Source: Tubiluchus corallicola (taxonomy: Eukaryota > Priapulida > Priapulimorpha > Priapulimorphida > Tubiluchidae). Taken from it: 64,000 bases of DNA. Where the stretch lies: positions 1,860,180-1,924,179 of the forward strand of contig JAQGDQ010000005.1 in assembly GCA_030141605.1 (NCBI GenBank), given 5' to 3'. The notes under the pieces were generated by a model that was not told the origin of the DNA, ran no database searches, and saw nothing but the letters and a program-made list of their open reading frames with translations. Shown piece by piece: positions 54,469-64,000 of this stretch; the first letter of the stretch is position 1, and every line of letters begins with the position of its first letter. The position numbers were made by a program, and so were the translations under genes.

Positions 54469-56421
54469 CTAGCATGATGAGCTAACATCAGATTGGGAAT
54501 CATCACTTTTACTGCTCGAACTGCTGTAACTGTCTTCAAAATCGACATGAGTATCAAGTGTGTTCTGTTCGACTTCACTAATTCGACTCTGATTCACTTC
54601 AGAATAATTCGAACAAGATAATTCTCTGCATTTTGCAACTTTTGCTGTTTTGCTACTCGCAGATTGGCAATACCCGAACCTGCACAGCACCAAACCAGCA
54701 ACAATGAAAACTGCTACAACAGTCACAACGCAACCAAGTGCTATAAATCTTGACGAGGTATACTGACTGGACTCCAAGAACTCACACTGTTCTACTTCTG
54801 TACAATAATCTAATACTGACGTATTTTGATCAGGAATATAACATTGATATAATGACCAGTCATTAAGCCCACTGAAATATAAACTGTCAGAGTTTAGAGC
54901 TTCACACAGTGGTGCAAACTGACAAGAGCATTGAAATGGATTTCGTGATATATCAACGTGAATCAAATGTGGATGCGACTGTAATTTGGACACTTCACTT
55001 GCAGTTAGATATTGAATACTGTTGGCTGACAGATCAAGGGAAACTAATGATCTCATGAAGGTGCACCATTTTGTGTTGACTAGAACTTTGGCAAATTCAT
55101 TACCATTTCCCGACCATATATTGGTTGCTTGCGATCTCACACTTTGGTTTTCATTGTAATATTTTTCACATTTTTCTTGTGATAACAACGGAATTTCAGT
55201 TAGATTATTCCCAGAAAGGTTCAATCTGAGCAAGTTAGCAAAGTTGTTCTTCGTAGTACCAACAATGGACTGCAACCCATTGTTACTCAAATCTAAATGA
55301 GCGAGCATGCGCATTCCATCAAAAATGTCACTTGTGATTGAGTCGATATTGTTCCCATACAAATTCAGCGTTTTCAGTTCGTCCATTTGTGTGAGACGAA
55401 ATAATTTATGTAATGCGTTAATGCTAGTTATGCCTGTCTTGGATAAATTCAATTCTTCAATGTTTGTTTTTCCTAAGATTAACAAACTTTCAGCAATATT
55501 CACTATATGAGCATTCATTGAAATATCCAAATTTTCCAAACTGGAAATATAGAGGGCAGAAGTTTCAATTAGTCGAATATTGCTGGAGGACAAGTTGAGA
55601 TTCTTCAGTGTTGAGTACACAGCTCTGAAGGCGTAAACTGGAATTTCGTGTATATTGTTATGACTGAAGTCAATAGTCTCCAGCTTTCTCATGTTTGCAA
55701 AAGCAGAACCCAAATGGGCGGACGTCAGGCTATTGTTGCTCACATTTAATACTTTCAAGTTTAACAAATTGGCAAAATTTGGCACTTTGGTAAAATTGTT
55801 ATGTGACAAGTCTATGACTTGCAGACATTTCTGATACTCAAACACATGTGGTGACAAATCACTCAACTTATTATTAGCGAGAAACAAATCCAACACTATG
55901 CCTAAGCCTGCAAAACCGTATTTTTCAATAGTGTGTATATGATTACTTTCTAAATGCAATTCTTTCAAGTTTTCCAAATACTGAAAGGTGAAATCGAGTA
56001 TGACACTGATGTCGTTATTTTGAAGGTACAAACGCCGAATAGAACTGGGAAACAACATCCTACTGGGTAGTTCAGTTATTTTATTATTGCTCAAGTCTAA
56101 CTCTATCAGTTGAATCAAAGATTCAAATGCAGCTCTGGGAACACGCTTGATTGCATTCCAGCTTAAATCCAGGATTGTAAGATGCGTCAAGCCTTCAAAT
56201 GTGTCATCATGGATCTCAGGGATGTTGTTTTTTTGGAGGAAGATGATTTCTGCAGCAAGCGGGAAGAAGGGAATATCTGTTTGGTTGCGTTTTTCACAAG
56301 AGACAGTGACTTCCTCACATTTACACAGTCCTCCACAGGAATACCGTCTCTCCATGAATCCTCCACATAACACAGGTAGCAGAAGAAACACGCACACAAT
56401 TGCACTGTTTAATAACAGCAT
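54469..56421 (-). CDS. Leucine-rich-repeat single-pass receptor-like protein, 650 aa, one coding exon
   Basis: Residues 1-20 are a signal peptide. A Cys cluster at 29-42 (CGGLCKCEEVTVSC) is an LRRNT cap. About 17 LRRs follow (about 57-495) with repeated LxxLxLSxNxIxxLP blocks, for example LTILDLSWNAIKRVP and LIELDLSNNKITELP. A stretch around 415-455 breaks the regular repeat. An LRRCT cap (FQCSCQFAPLC to EQC, about 497-546) precedes the membrane segment at 559-581. The ~70-residue tail is Ser/Asp-rich and has no TIR, kinase or ITIM-like module. The ectodomain layout resembles Toll-like, chaoptin and LRR adhesion proteins, so ligand or cell-surface binding is likely, with signalling through a partner. 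An acceptor (TTGTTTTTTGCAG) 41 bases upstream of the ATG indicates a spliced 5' UTR. The frame is intact, with an AATAAA downstream. Confidence 0.9.
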   Translation of the reverse strand: MLLLNSAIVCVFLLLPVLCGGFMERRYSCGGLCKCEEVTVSCEKRNQTDIPFFPLAAEIIFLQKNNIPEIHDDTFEGLTHLTILDLSWNAIKRVPRAAFESLIQLIELDLSNNKITELPSRMLFPSSIRRLYLQNNDISVILDFTFQYLENLKELHLESNHIHTIEKYGFAGLGIVLDLFLANNKLSDLSPHVFEYQKCLQVIDLSHNNFTKVPNFANLLNLKVLNVSNNSLTSAHLGSAFANMRKLETIDFSHNNIHEIPVYAFRAVYSTLKNLNLSSSNIRLIETSALYISSLENLDISMNAHIVNIAESLLILGKTNIEELNLSKTGITSINALHKLFRLTQMDELKTLNLYGNNIDSITSDIFDGMRMLAHLDLSNNGLQSIVGTTKNNFANLLRLNLSGNNLTEIPLLSQEKCEKYYNENQSVRSQATNIWSGNGNEFAKVLVNTKWCTFMRSLVSLDLSANSIQYLTASEVSKLQSHPHLIHVDISRNPFQCSCQFAPLCEALNSDSLYFSGLNDWSLYQCYIPDQNTSVLDYCTEVEQCEFLESSQYTSSRFIALGCVVTVVAVFIVAGLVLCRFGYCQSASSKTAKVAKCRELSCSNYSEVNQSRISEVEQNTLDTHVDFEDSYSSSSSKSDDSQSDVSSSC

Positions 56422-56461
56422 GACATTTCAAGATATGGCTAATTTACCCATCATCTATGTG

Positions 56462-56477
56462 CCTGCAAAAAACAATG
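56462..56477 (-). promoter_or_regulatory. Splice acceptor in the 5' UTR of the LRR gene
   Basis: On the minus strand, CATTGTTTTTTGCAG ends at 56463 and leaves a 41-base leader before the ATG. It implies an upstream non-coding exon, not located. Confidence 0.55.
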
Positions 56478-56479
56478 CA

Positions 56480-58146
56480 TTCTCAAGAGCATTTTCACAA
56501 TGAATAATGCTTAACAAAACTAGCTCAAATCTACGGGAACTATATAACTACTACCGGAACTGCTTAAACTTGAATCACATGTATGACAAACAAAGTAGGT
56601 TTTTGTTTGACAACAATTTGCTTGGTTTGCAAAATAGAGATCATACGTCGTGAAGTGGGCTAATGTTACGTACAAACTAATACGGTGTACATTATTCTTT
56701 TACTAAAAACAATAAAGTTGTATATAAACTGTTTTTTTCTTGTTTATTAATAAAGTCTATACTAATAGTCTATACTACTTTGTTATGTTTAGTAAAACCT
56801 AAAAGACCAATGTCCAATATTAGCCTGTGTAGGACATTAGTCCATTTTACTTTATATAAAAAGCACAAAATTGCACAGTTTCCCCCTCTATCTCTTTCTC
56901 TCCCCTTCTCTCTTCGATTAAAAGAAAATTACGTAAATTGAAATTGGGACTGCGTTTTCTATTATTCAGAGTTCACGGCTGAAATAAAAGATTAGAGGCA
57001 CATGTATAAGAAGGACTTACACTAACGGCATTTCAGGTAGCTTAATTTCATGTGGGATTAATTTTGAACTCTATAATAAAGTTATAATGTTTGAAAAGTT
57101 TCTGACACTTTGCGTGCTGGCAAGTACTTTCATGTCATTAATGCAAACGTAAAATTAACAGTAATCTTCATTGTTAACTACAGTAATCTTAGTTGTTAAC
57201 CACGGCATTCTTTTTGCTGATAAGAGTAGCGTGATGGGTTAATTGGATAAAACTAGTTTCTTTTAAATAACAAAAGCTAACAAAACGATACAAAGTTTAG
57301 AATTGATTCAAAACGAATCAATGTCCCCCGCGTTACTATCTCGACGCATTTTAACTTTGTCATGACAAACCATTTTACAAAAAAATAATTGACTAAAAAC
57401 ATTTGCAGTTTTTAAATTGACCAAAATGAAACTATACTAGATTAATGACATACATATAAAGCAGTAAATGCTGCATTTGTAGCAAAGCTTACTGTTGTGT
57501 ACCTACTACATATATTCTACATGCTAAATTCATGCTAAATACACGCTTTAAGGAGATAATATCCACATTTAAACTTGTGATTTAAAATTGTAATCGGAAA
57601 ACAATTATTAAAGCTCTTCTGTAGATACTCCAAAACAGCCAGTAAGCAATGTTTACACATTCACGGAATTTAAAATCAACTATTCTAGTACACGTACCTT
57701 CAAACTTCCTTATTGACTTCATACATCTTAGTCAAATTTTACATTCTTATGTCGTTACAACGGGTAACATTTGATCACTCAGCAATTCCAATCATCAGAC
57801 TGTGACTGTTTAAAGAGGTATAGTGATAAAGCACATGAGTATGTCACCACCCCGCCTTTGCCATGTACGAGTTCTACCGGTATACGTACAGTCGACCGTG
57901 GAACCTATTGAATGAATACCTGCAATAAAATCACATTTATTACCACACCACAGAACAAAGCACAGTTTTGGAGCTACAGCAGCTTAGTTTAGCAGCTGCC
58001 AACAATCATAGCTGCGACTCAGACTCACGCATCAGCTATGATCCCGGTCATCAATCATAGGTAACTGAACAGGTAGAAAATGTTACCTGAACCGGCATGC
58101 GTGCCTAAATGCAATTTACGATCACCTGTTTAGTGCCTGTACCTCG
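56480..58146. other. Upstream flank of the LRR gene
   Basis: A short CT-rich patch lies at 56881-56916. A 22-bp tandem duplication (CAGTAATCTTNNTTGTTAAC) lies at 57159-57202. An ATCATAGCTG...CAGCTATGAT inverted repeat lies near 58007-58043. No coding frame. It may contain the promoter and first exon of the LRR gene. Confidence 0.4.
57159..57202. repeat. 22-bp tandem duplication
   Basis: CAGTAATCTTCATTGTTAAC(TA) is followed directly by CAGTAATCTTAGTTGTTAAC(CA), with three differences. Confidence 0.75.
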
Positions 58147-58172
58147 CCAGGTAAAGTTTAAACTTTACCTGG
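58147..58172. repeat. Perfect 26-bp palindrome
   Basis: CCAGGTAAAGTTT is followed directly by its reverse complement AAACTTTACCTGG with no spacer. Related CAGGTA/TACCTG strings lie at 58070-58095 and 58128. It could be a symmetric binding site or a cruciform. It lies 1.7 kb upstream of the LRR gene start. Confidence 0.9.
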
Positions 58173-58174
58173 TT

Positions 58175-60180
58175 GCGGATGTTAACAGCAAGAATTATTG
58201 CTGTCATTGTAATCATTTGCCTGGTATTTTACCCTCTAACTACTGAGGTGTTACTGAACCTAACAAGTGAGCGAACAGACATGCAATTAAAATAATGTAC
58301 AGGAGGGTAAAAACTCACAAGGAAATATGTATGTCTTGAAAAAGTGAACAACTTAAGTACTTTAGTACGGTGCACGTTGGTATCTAGTACTCAAAATTTA
58401 GATTTTTTTATTAGCAGTGACGGTTGTGACAAGACCGAAAGTTAGTGAATTTCGTTACCAAGAGTAATTGATTACGATGAGATAATAATCCAACACAAGG
58501 TTCGGAAGAATTAGAATTTTCTGTGAGTGAAAGGCAATCCTGGCAATCACTCATCCATATTGCTATCAATGTCAGCATTGCCAGCAATGTACTCTTCACT
58601 TCGCTAAATTAGTTTGTAATAAATAAACCAGGTGAAAATATGCATTATAACTTACGTTATGTTACGTCTAAGAAGTGGGTAATTATAGACATTTCTACTA
58701 CTAGTTCTTAGTGAATGAAGGGTTTATGCTGAAATATAATATTTTGCAAAGCTTGCAAAGTCCTCCTTGGGTAAGCTTACATCTTTTAAACTAATTTGCT
58801 TAAGCTCATCATAAGCTGCTCAGTGCTCATATTACTATAATCAGTTATGAACTCAATTTTTTGCTTTCCGAAATACTCAAAACAGAATTTGTTTCTACAT
58901 GTATATAATAGCGTTTTTTATTTTTTTTCTCCTGTGTTTTACTATTAAAATACTTCAGTATGTGTTCAGGCAAATCCCTACCCAAAGATGATCTTATGAA
59001 ATTAAATGTAAGGCCTGTACGTATAGAAAGCTATTAGTTTGTTATAAATCCTTTAGATTTATACACCATAGCAGTCTATGGTACGTAAAAGGCTACGTAA
59101 TTTTTGTTTCCCAGTTTATTTAATAACCAATTATTGTATACAGTAACTTCATGAACAAGTTATAAAACGATTCACATGATTATTAATTGTATCTATAAAG
59201 ACTTTACAAGAAATGTAAGTGTTTCCTAGTTTCCTTGCAACAGCAAAATCCCAATAAAACGCCAGATATTATTGTAGACCACAACCAATGTTAAATTCAT
59301 GTGTGATTTCTTTCTCAAGCTGAACGATAGCCACGTCCTGCTCACTTGTCAGAAATAACGAATTTATTGACAGGAAGGCAAATCAAAAGTAGAGTAGCAA
59401 GTTATGTCAGTTGTAGAAGTTAAGCAGTTTAGCTCTTCTATTTACTGATACACCTACTTTTAAATAATCAAAGCAAACGAAGATTAAAAGCTACTTTCCG
59501 GCTCAAATCTAGTTGTTTTTCATACAAGTTTAAATTTCACACAACGTTTCTAAATAATTATCATGGAAATAGTCTTGATTAGTGCTTACTTAATTGTGAA
59601 TCCGGCTACTATTGTTCGGCAGTTAGACCATGCACTCTATAGATCTTTCTAACGCTGTATACTGAGTCACAGTTTTCTTCACTTTTTCATATTTGCAAAC
59701 GTAGAGCGTCACCAAATTTAAGTAAGATGCACATTTTCCGATAAACCGGTGCAGTTGCACATACGCCAAAAGAACGAGGTAAACTATGCACTGGCGTATG
59801 CTTTTACACTCACCTTACAACTTTACGCATCAATGTTCGCGCATCAATGAAGTATTCTTCACAAGTAAGTTGCGGTCTAGTGGAGTACTGGGTATTGTAC
59901 ATTCTCGTGAGGAACTAGTTAACAGAAAAGAAGAGCGTAACGAGTCAGAACGTTAAAGCTCAAGCTTCCAGACAGACAGCGAATAAATAACAAATCTATG
60001 TATATTTAGTACAGAGCGAGCGAGTTATCGTCACTCAAATTCCATAAAGTGTATCTTAAAATGGGACTCACTAATTGTTTGTAATAAATAAGCTAGGGTT
60101 AAAGTTTCCATTATAGTCAGAAAATTTAAATTCATGGCAACTTGTTAGGCCTATAGCTAGTAGCCCCTAAGAAGTGGGCA
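58175..60180. other. Intergenic, no supported gene
   Basis: Short frames only (for example minus 58411-58599). A CTAAGAAGTGGG string occurs at 58669 and again at 60168. Confidence 0.4.
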
Positions 60181-60181
60181 A

Positions 60182-60500
60182 CAAAATGGAATTTATTGCC
60201 GACCGGTTTGGAACAAACTGTTCATTATCAAACCTATATATTAGTAGCAACAGGTCAGTACTACTAACATATTGGTTTGTTTGTTTGTGGAGTATAGCAT
60301 AGTTTCATACCAATCAAGATATGTAATCTGTAAGGCAAATTGTTAAATTATGTATATAATGTTATAGCATATATCTTTTGGCTCTCTAACTACTGAATTG
60401 TATTTCGAGGTTGTTTCTAAACTCTGGTAAATTTCTTTGTTTTCGATGCCTTAATAATAAACACTTTTTTCGAAACCGGTCGGCAATAAATTCCATTTTG
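60182..60500. mobile_element. TIR element (MITE) with perfect 28-bp ends, 319 bp
   Basis: CAAAATGGAATTTATTGCCG and the following ACCGGTTT at the left are repeated exactly as the reverse complement at 60473-60500. Beyond this, similarity continues for about 22 bases with five mismatches (GAACAAACTGTTCATTA versus GAAAAAAGTGTTTATTA). There is no transposase frame. The immediate flanks show no clear duplication. The 83-codon minus-strand frame spanning the right end is not a gene. Confidence 0.65.
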
Positions 60501-60718
60501 ATATAGTTACATTTATTTGCGAACTGTGGATAATTATATTTAACCGTACATATTGAAGTGTCATATTTAAACTTCAAAATCAAAATAAACAGTTTTCGAA
60601 GACTGGTACAGTATTTTACTGATTTTTCATAGTACAATGTAAATGTCTTCGTAACTAAGAAAACCGAATGTCAGTAAATGGTTTCATGCAGCTGTCGAGA
60701 GTGATGAGAAAAAACAAG

Positions 60719-60784
60719 AAAGAGAGAGACGACAGAGGGAGGGATAGGGAGGGAAAGAGAGAGAGAGAAAGAGAGAGAGAGGGG

Positions 60785-60883
<99 letters not shown>

Positions 60884-60889
60884 AGAGTG
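60719..60889. repeat. (GA)n microsatellite
   Basis: An imperfect GA/GGGA stretch (60719-60790) is followed by a pure GA run of about 85 bp, ending in a G run. Long Glu/Arg and Ser/Leu frames over it are artefacts. Confidence 0.97.
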
Positions 60890-61640
60890 TGTCAGCATGC
60901 CCAAAATCTCTCTTATTATTGTGTAGAATTATTACTGGAATATGTCTCGTTTTCGCGACTTAATTTTTGTGGATATATTAATAAATTGTGAAATTTCGTA
61001 AATAAGCCTATAGATAAAAAGACGAGCAAATTGAAGTGTAGAACCTAGCCTAAACATAACGTAAGTAGGCCTATAATTATCATAGTGCACTTCAGCATGG
61101 CAGAACAAGCAGGAGTAATAGAGCAGCTAGGCCCAAGAGAATAGTTCCATATTTCCATTATTTCATTATAGGTTAATATTAGGTCCATTGTTGAAGCTTG
61201 TACGTAATGGTAGAAAATTTTAAACAATGCAGTTTTTCATTCTCTCGCTCTTATCTAGGTGTATCAGTTTGTTCTGATGGTGTGAGAGTACAACAACTAG
61301 GCATGTCATATTGTTTTTTATCAAAAATGGTGCGTGTGCTACCATTTTTTGTTTTGATGTGCCTAACCAAACGTATAGTATCAAGTGAGTATTTTTCGCT
61401 ACCTTTTAGTTAGCTTTCGGCTACGCTCTTCTTATATATAGTTACTCTCCGTTATCCATCACAATTGGATACCTTGACTGTAAAAAAGCTTTTTCATGCA
61501 GCCATTCGATATTCTGCTGTTTCAACTTGTTTACTCAGCCTTGAATAGCACCTTTGAATTGGTTCATTATAGATGTATCTATGACTGCTTGAAGAAGCCA
61601 AGTATTTTAATTCTCTGGCTATAAGAGAATTTTGTCAGAT
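60890..61640. other. Intergenic, no supported gene
   Basis: Short frames only. GTAGGCCTATA-type strings occur near 61065. Confidence 0.4.
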
Positions 61641-61644
61641 CAAG

Positions 61645-61870
61645 CTTAGCCCATTTCTTATATCTGTAAACTGTGATGCCTTGATAATCTATTTGCAATT
61701 TCGCCGTTTTGTGCTTCAATAGCCCAAATGAAGTAATTTGACTTTATTTTCATGGAAGAGTATTTGTCATTCTAGTAATTAACTACATAGTTCATTTAAT
61801 ATCTTATTCGCAGAACGTCTTGATAAAAATGATAACTTACAATCGTCAACAAAATTTACAATTATTCTAT
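61645..61870 (-). pseudogene. Relic of LINE reverse transcriptase (catalytic region)
   Basis: The minus strand reads RIIVNFVDDCKLSF after small frame breaks, resembling the RT catalytic (F/Y)xDD box. FHENKVKLL and, in another frame, HKTAKLQIDYQGITVY follow, matching the usual WF..N.L.LN..KT and LQ..Y.G..I pattern. Multiple stops and frameshifts. Confidence 0.45.
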
Positions 61871-61978
61871 CATCCTTACTTCAAAAACATTACTTCACAC
61901 TTGGGCAACACCTATAGCAGTTTTTGTGGCGTCATACCAAAAGTCCTCTAACGGATTACACCCTATCACCATCATAGA

Positions 61979-62236
61979 TTAATAATCGTGACCATTTTTA
62001 TACCCTTTTGACTGAAACACAGCTTTTAAATTTTTCTTCACTTGTTTTAAGTTTGACTTCGTACTTCTTTGACAGGGATTTAGTTTCTCGTCTAGAACTT
62101 TGTTTTGTGTTACGAGTAAAGAAGTAAGAGCTATTTTCTTATAACCAAAATTTAGATTAGGAGGGTTAAGCTCCAGTTGCGTTTTTATTGTGCTGAATAG
62201 TATAAGTTCCGTTTTGTTAGAGTAGCAAGTAGCCAT
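61979..62236 (-). pseudogene. Second relic of LINE reverse transcriptase
   Basis: The minus strand encodes NKTELILFST, then LNPPNLNFG and KVLDEKLNPC, matching the RT segment just after the catalytic box (NKTE..LF, then LGV.LDEKL.W). It lies 5' of the catalytic relic at 61645-61870 on the same strand, the wrong order for one element. The two are therefore separate fragments or a rearranged copy. Confidence 0.5.
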
Positions 62237-62239
62237 TGT

Positions 62240-64000
62240 GTACGGTAGGAAATTATCATAACACTTTTGAGAGTGTACATATATTCAAAGTATTCGAACA
62301 ACAACATTCTCCACTATTAGCATCTCCGCTTTGTCCTTAAGAATACTTGGCTTTTTCTCTAGCATGACATTTGGCTTTCTCTTGATAAATAAACCCGAAT
62401 CGCAACGTATTTATTCAGTACCTTACTCTAATAAGGATTTTGCAGTATTATAACCACCGAAGGAATTATTATCATCATATAACATCTGTAAATGGTTTGA
62501 CGGCGATGACGAAAAAGTACCTTTATTTTAATGATTGCCTTTGTCAGTCCTCGTTCATTTTCGAGGACGTTAATCAGCAGCTTCATCTGTCGCAAAAGCT
62601 GTCCCGTAAGATTTTGTAGATGATGCTTAATTTCAAGGATATGACAACAAATTACTATCTTTGCAGCTAATTATTTGGTTTTTTGTATCTCAGATTACTA
62701 AAACGATAGCGAAGACGTACAGCAGAATGTTTGTGATATATGGGATAACATTGGCAAAAGAACGCTCCTAATACAAAATTTAAATGCAGAGGACAATGAT
62801 GGCAATGATTTGTTATGACAGTTTTGTACTCAACATTATGCGCATTCAACACAGATTATGAACATTAAATATGATTTTAGTGTACAGGCATAACACGTTT
62901 AAGAAAATTAGTGTACAAATGGCACATTTATGGGAGAAAAAAGCCAAAGACACAAAGCGGCCTATTTTCGGAGAATCACCCGGAAATGGACCGTCAGTGG
63001 TGCATGTCGAGTTTTCTAGTCCACATCTAATCAATTAGCCATGACGGTTTTTACATGGATAATGGGATTTGGATCCAACATAAGATGTAAATATCACAGA
63101 AGTTAGTCATGCTTAGGTGTCAAAGAGCTGACATGTCACACATTTTTTTAACGACCAAGGGTAACTGTAAATCCGACGACATACAAAATAATTTTCTTGT
63201 TTATACTTAACATATTGAAAGATGTTAGTTTAGTTAGTTAAACCACAGTTATAATTTTTTTTACATCATTTAAATAAAAACAAGGTTTTGTGTCGGTTTC
63301 CTTCTTTGTCCTGTTGATAAACAACATCTAGAGCTCGAAACTCCTGACACTTTTTATAAATACTTACTTCGAGATAAAAATCGCTCATTGGATCACAATG
63401 AGCGATTGATTTCGATTACATATTACTACGTAGTACATCAATCAATTATAATGAGCATTGAGCAATCAATTTCTATTATGGATACATAGAGTTAAAACTC
63501 GCGGTGTTTTGAGAGTAAAGGTGTTTTGATCCTCCCGGGATCAGTCAACAAGATCGTTTTATTTTAACTTTAAAATGAGCAACTATTAAGTTGGTAAAAC
63601 AGTAAGTAACATCAGTGAGTACCAGTTATCACTATGACTGGAAAATTTAGGGCTCATGTTTAGGAGGTCTTGCTCGGACGAGTGCAGTTTTATTGATAAC
63701 GAAAAGCTGAGATGAGCGAGACACCGGGAGTGAGAAATTTAAAAAAATCGATTTTATCATTTGTAAACTAATTCTTGTATTTTTAAGTAAACTGGGAGAA
63801 GATTCCAGATTTCAACACAGTACATTATGTGCGTTATCCACAAGAATGTGACCTCTGTAACAAGTCGGGAATACTGCACTTGTACATGCGGTTTTACACA
63901 CGAACAAAAAATGGATTTCTCCTACAACGTTATAGCAGCTCCTGCAAATCGCTGACAATGAAAGATTGCAAGAGTTACAATTTGAAGTTAGACGTAGCTG
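62240..64000. other. Intergenic, no supported gene
   Basis: Only chance frames (minus 62667-63034). It includes the hairpin at 63380. The window ends in non-coding sequence. Confidence 0.4.
63380..63406. repeat. Hairpin, 11-bp stem and 5-base loop
   Basis: ATCGCTCATTG and its exact reverse complement CAATGAGCGAT flank GATCA. Related AATGAGCATTGAGCAATC sequence follows at about 63450. Confidence 0.8.

Overview
The window is AT-rich animal nuclear DNA. The evidence is spliced genes with canonical GT/AG sites and AATAAA signals, long di- to pentanucleotide microsatellites, decayed non-LTR retrotransposons, hAT-like MITEs, foldback elements, and a short interstitial (CCCTAA)n tract. Gene density is low: four supported loci in 64 kb. 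This fits a fairly large, repeat-rich metazoan genome, probably an invertebrate. I cannot assign a phylum from sequence alone.

Layout. (1) 0.35-2.6 kb, plus strand: two phase-matched exons look like the 3' end of an unrecognised gene, and a hAT-like MITE sits in the intron between them. (2) 2.6-26 kb: no convincing gene. It holds (CTTT)n/(CT)n, a second hAT-like MITE, a degenerate 130-150 bp tandem satellite, the telomere-like tract, a (GA)n tract, a dispersed repeat pair, (ATC)n, (CT)n and a LINE 3' tail with a 109-bp duplication. (3) 26.8-27.5 kb, plus strand: a complete, compact candidate neuropeptide precursor of 118 aa. It has a signal peptide and dibasic sites and ends in PFRW-G-RR-stop, predicting a C-terminally amidated PFRW peptide. 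(4) 30-48 kb: a (TAGG)n array split by a 5'-truncated LINE with an 11-bp target-site duplication, a second RT relic, an inverted pair of minisatellite arrays, a ~0.9 kb foldback element with a (CAAGA)n centre, a tRNA-like SINE candidate and a small TIR element. (5) 48.5-56.5 kb, minus strand: two genes for single-pass membrane proteins. One has a short ectodomain and a long Ser/Thr/Tyr-rich tail, with a possible frame-changing cassette exon. The other, upstream, is a 650-aa leucine-rich-repeat receptor-like protein encoded in one coding exon. (6) 57-64 kb: no gene. It holds a perfect palindrome, a TIR element with 28-bp ends, a (GA)n tract and RT relics.

The genes do not form an operon. The two membrane-protein genes share orientation and lie about 4 kb apart, but nothing in the sequence shows that they act together. 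The most distinctive items are the PFRW-amide precursor, the cassette exon in the membrane-protein gene and the foldback element.
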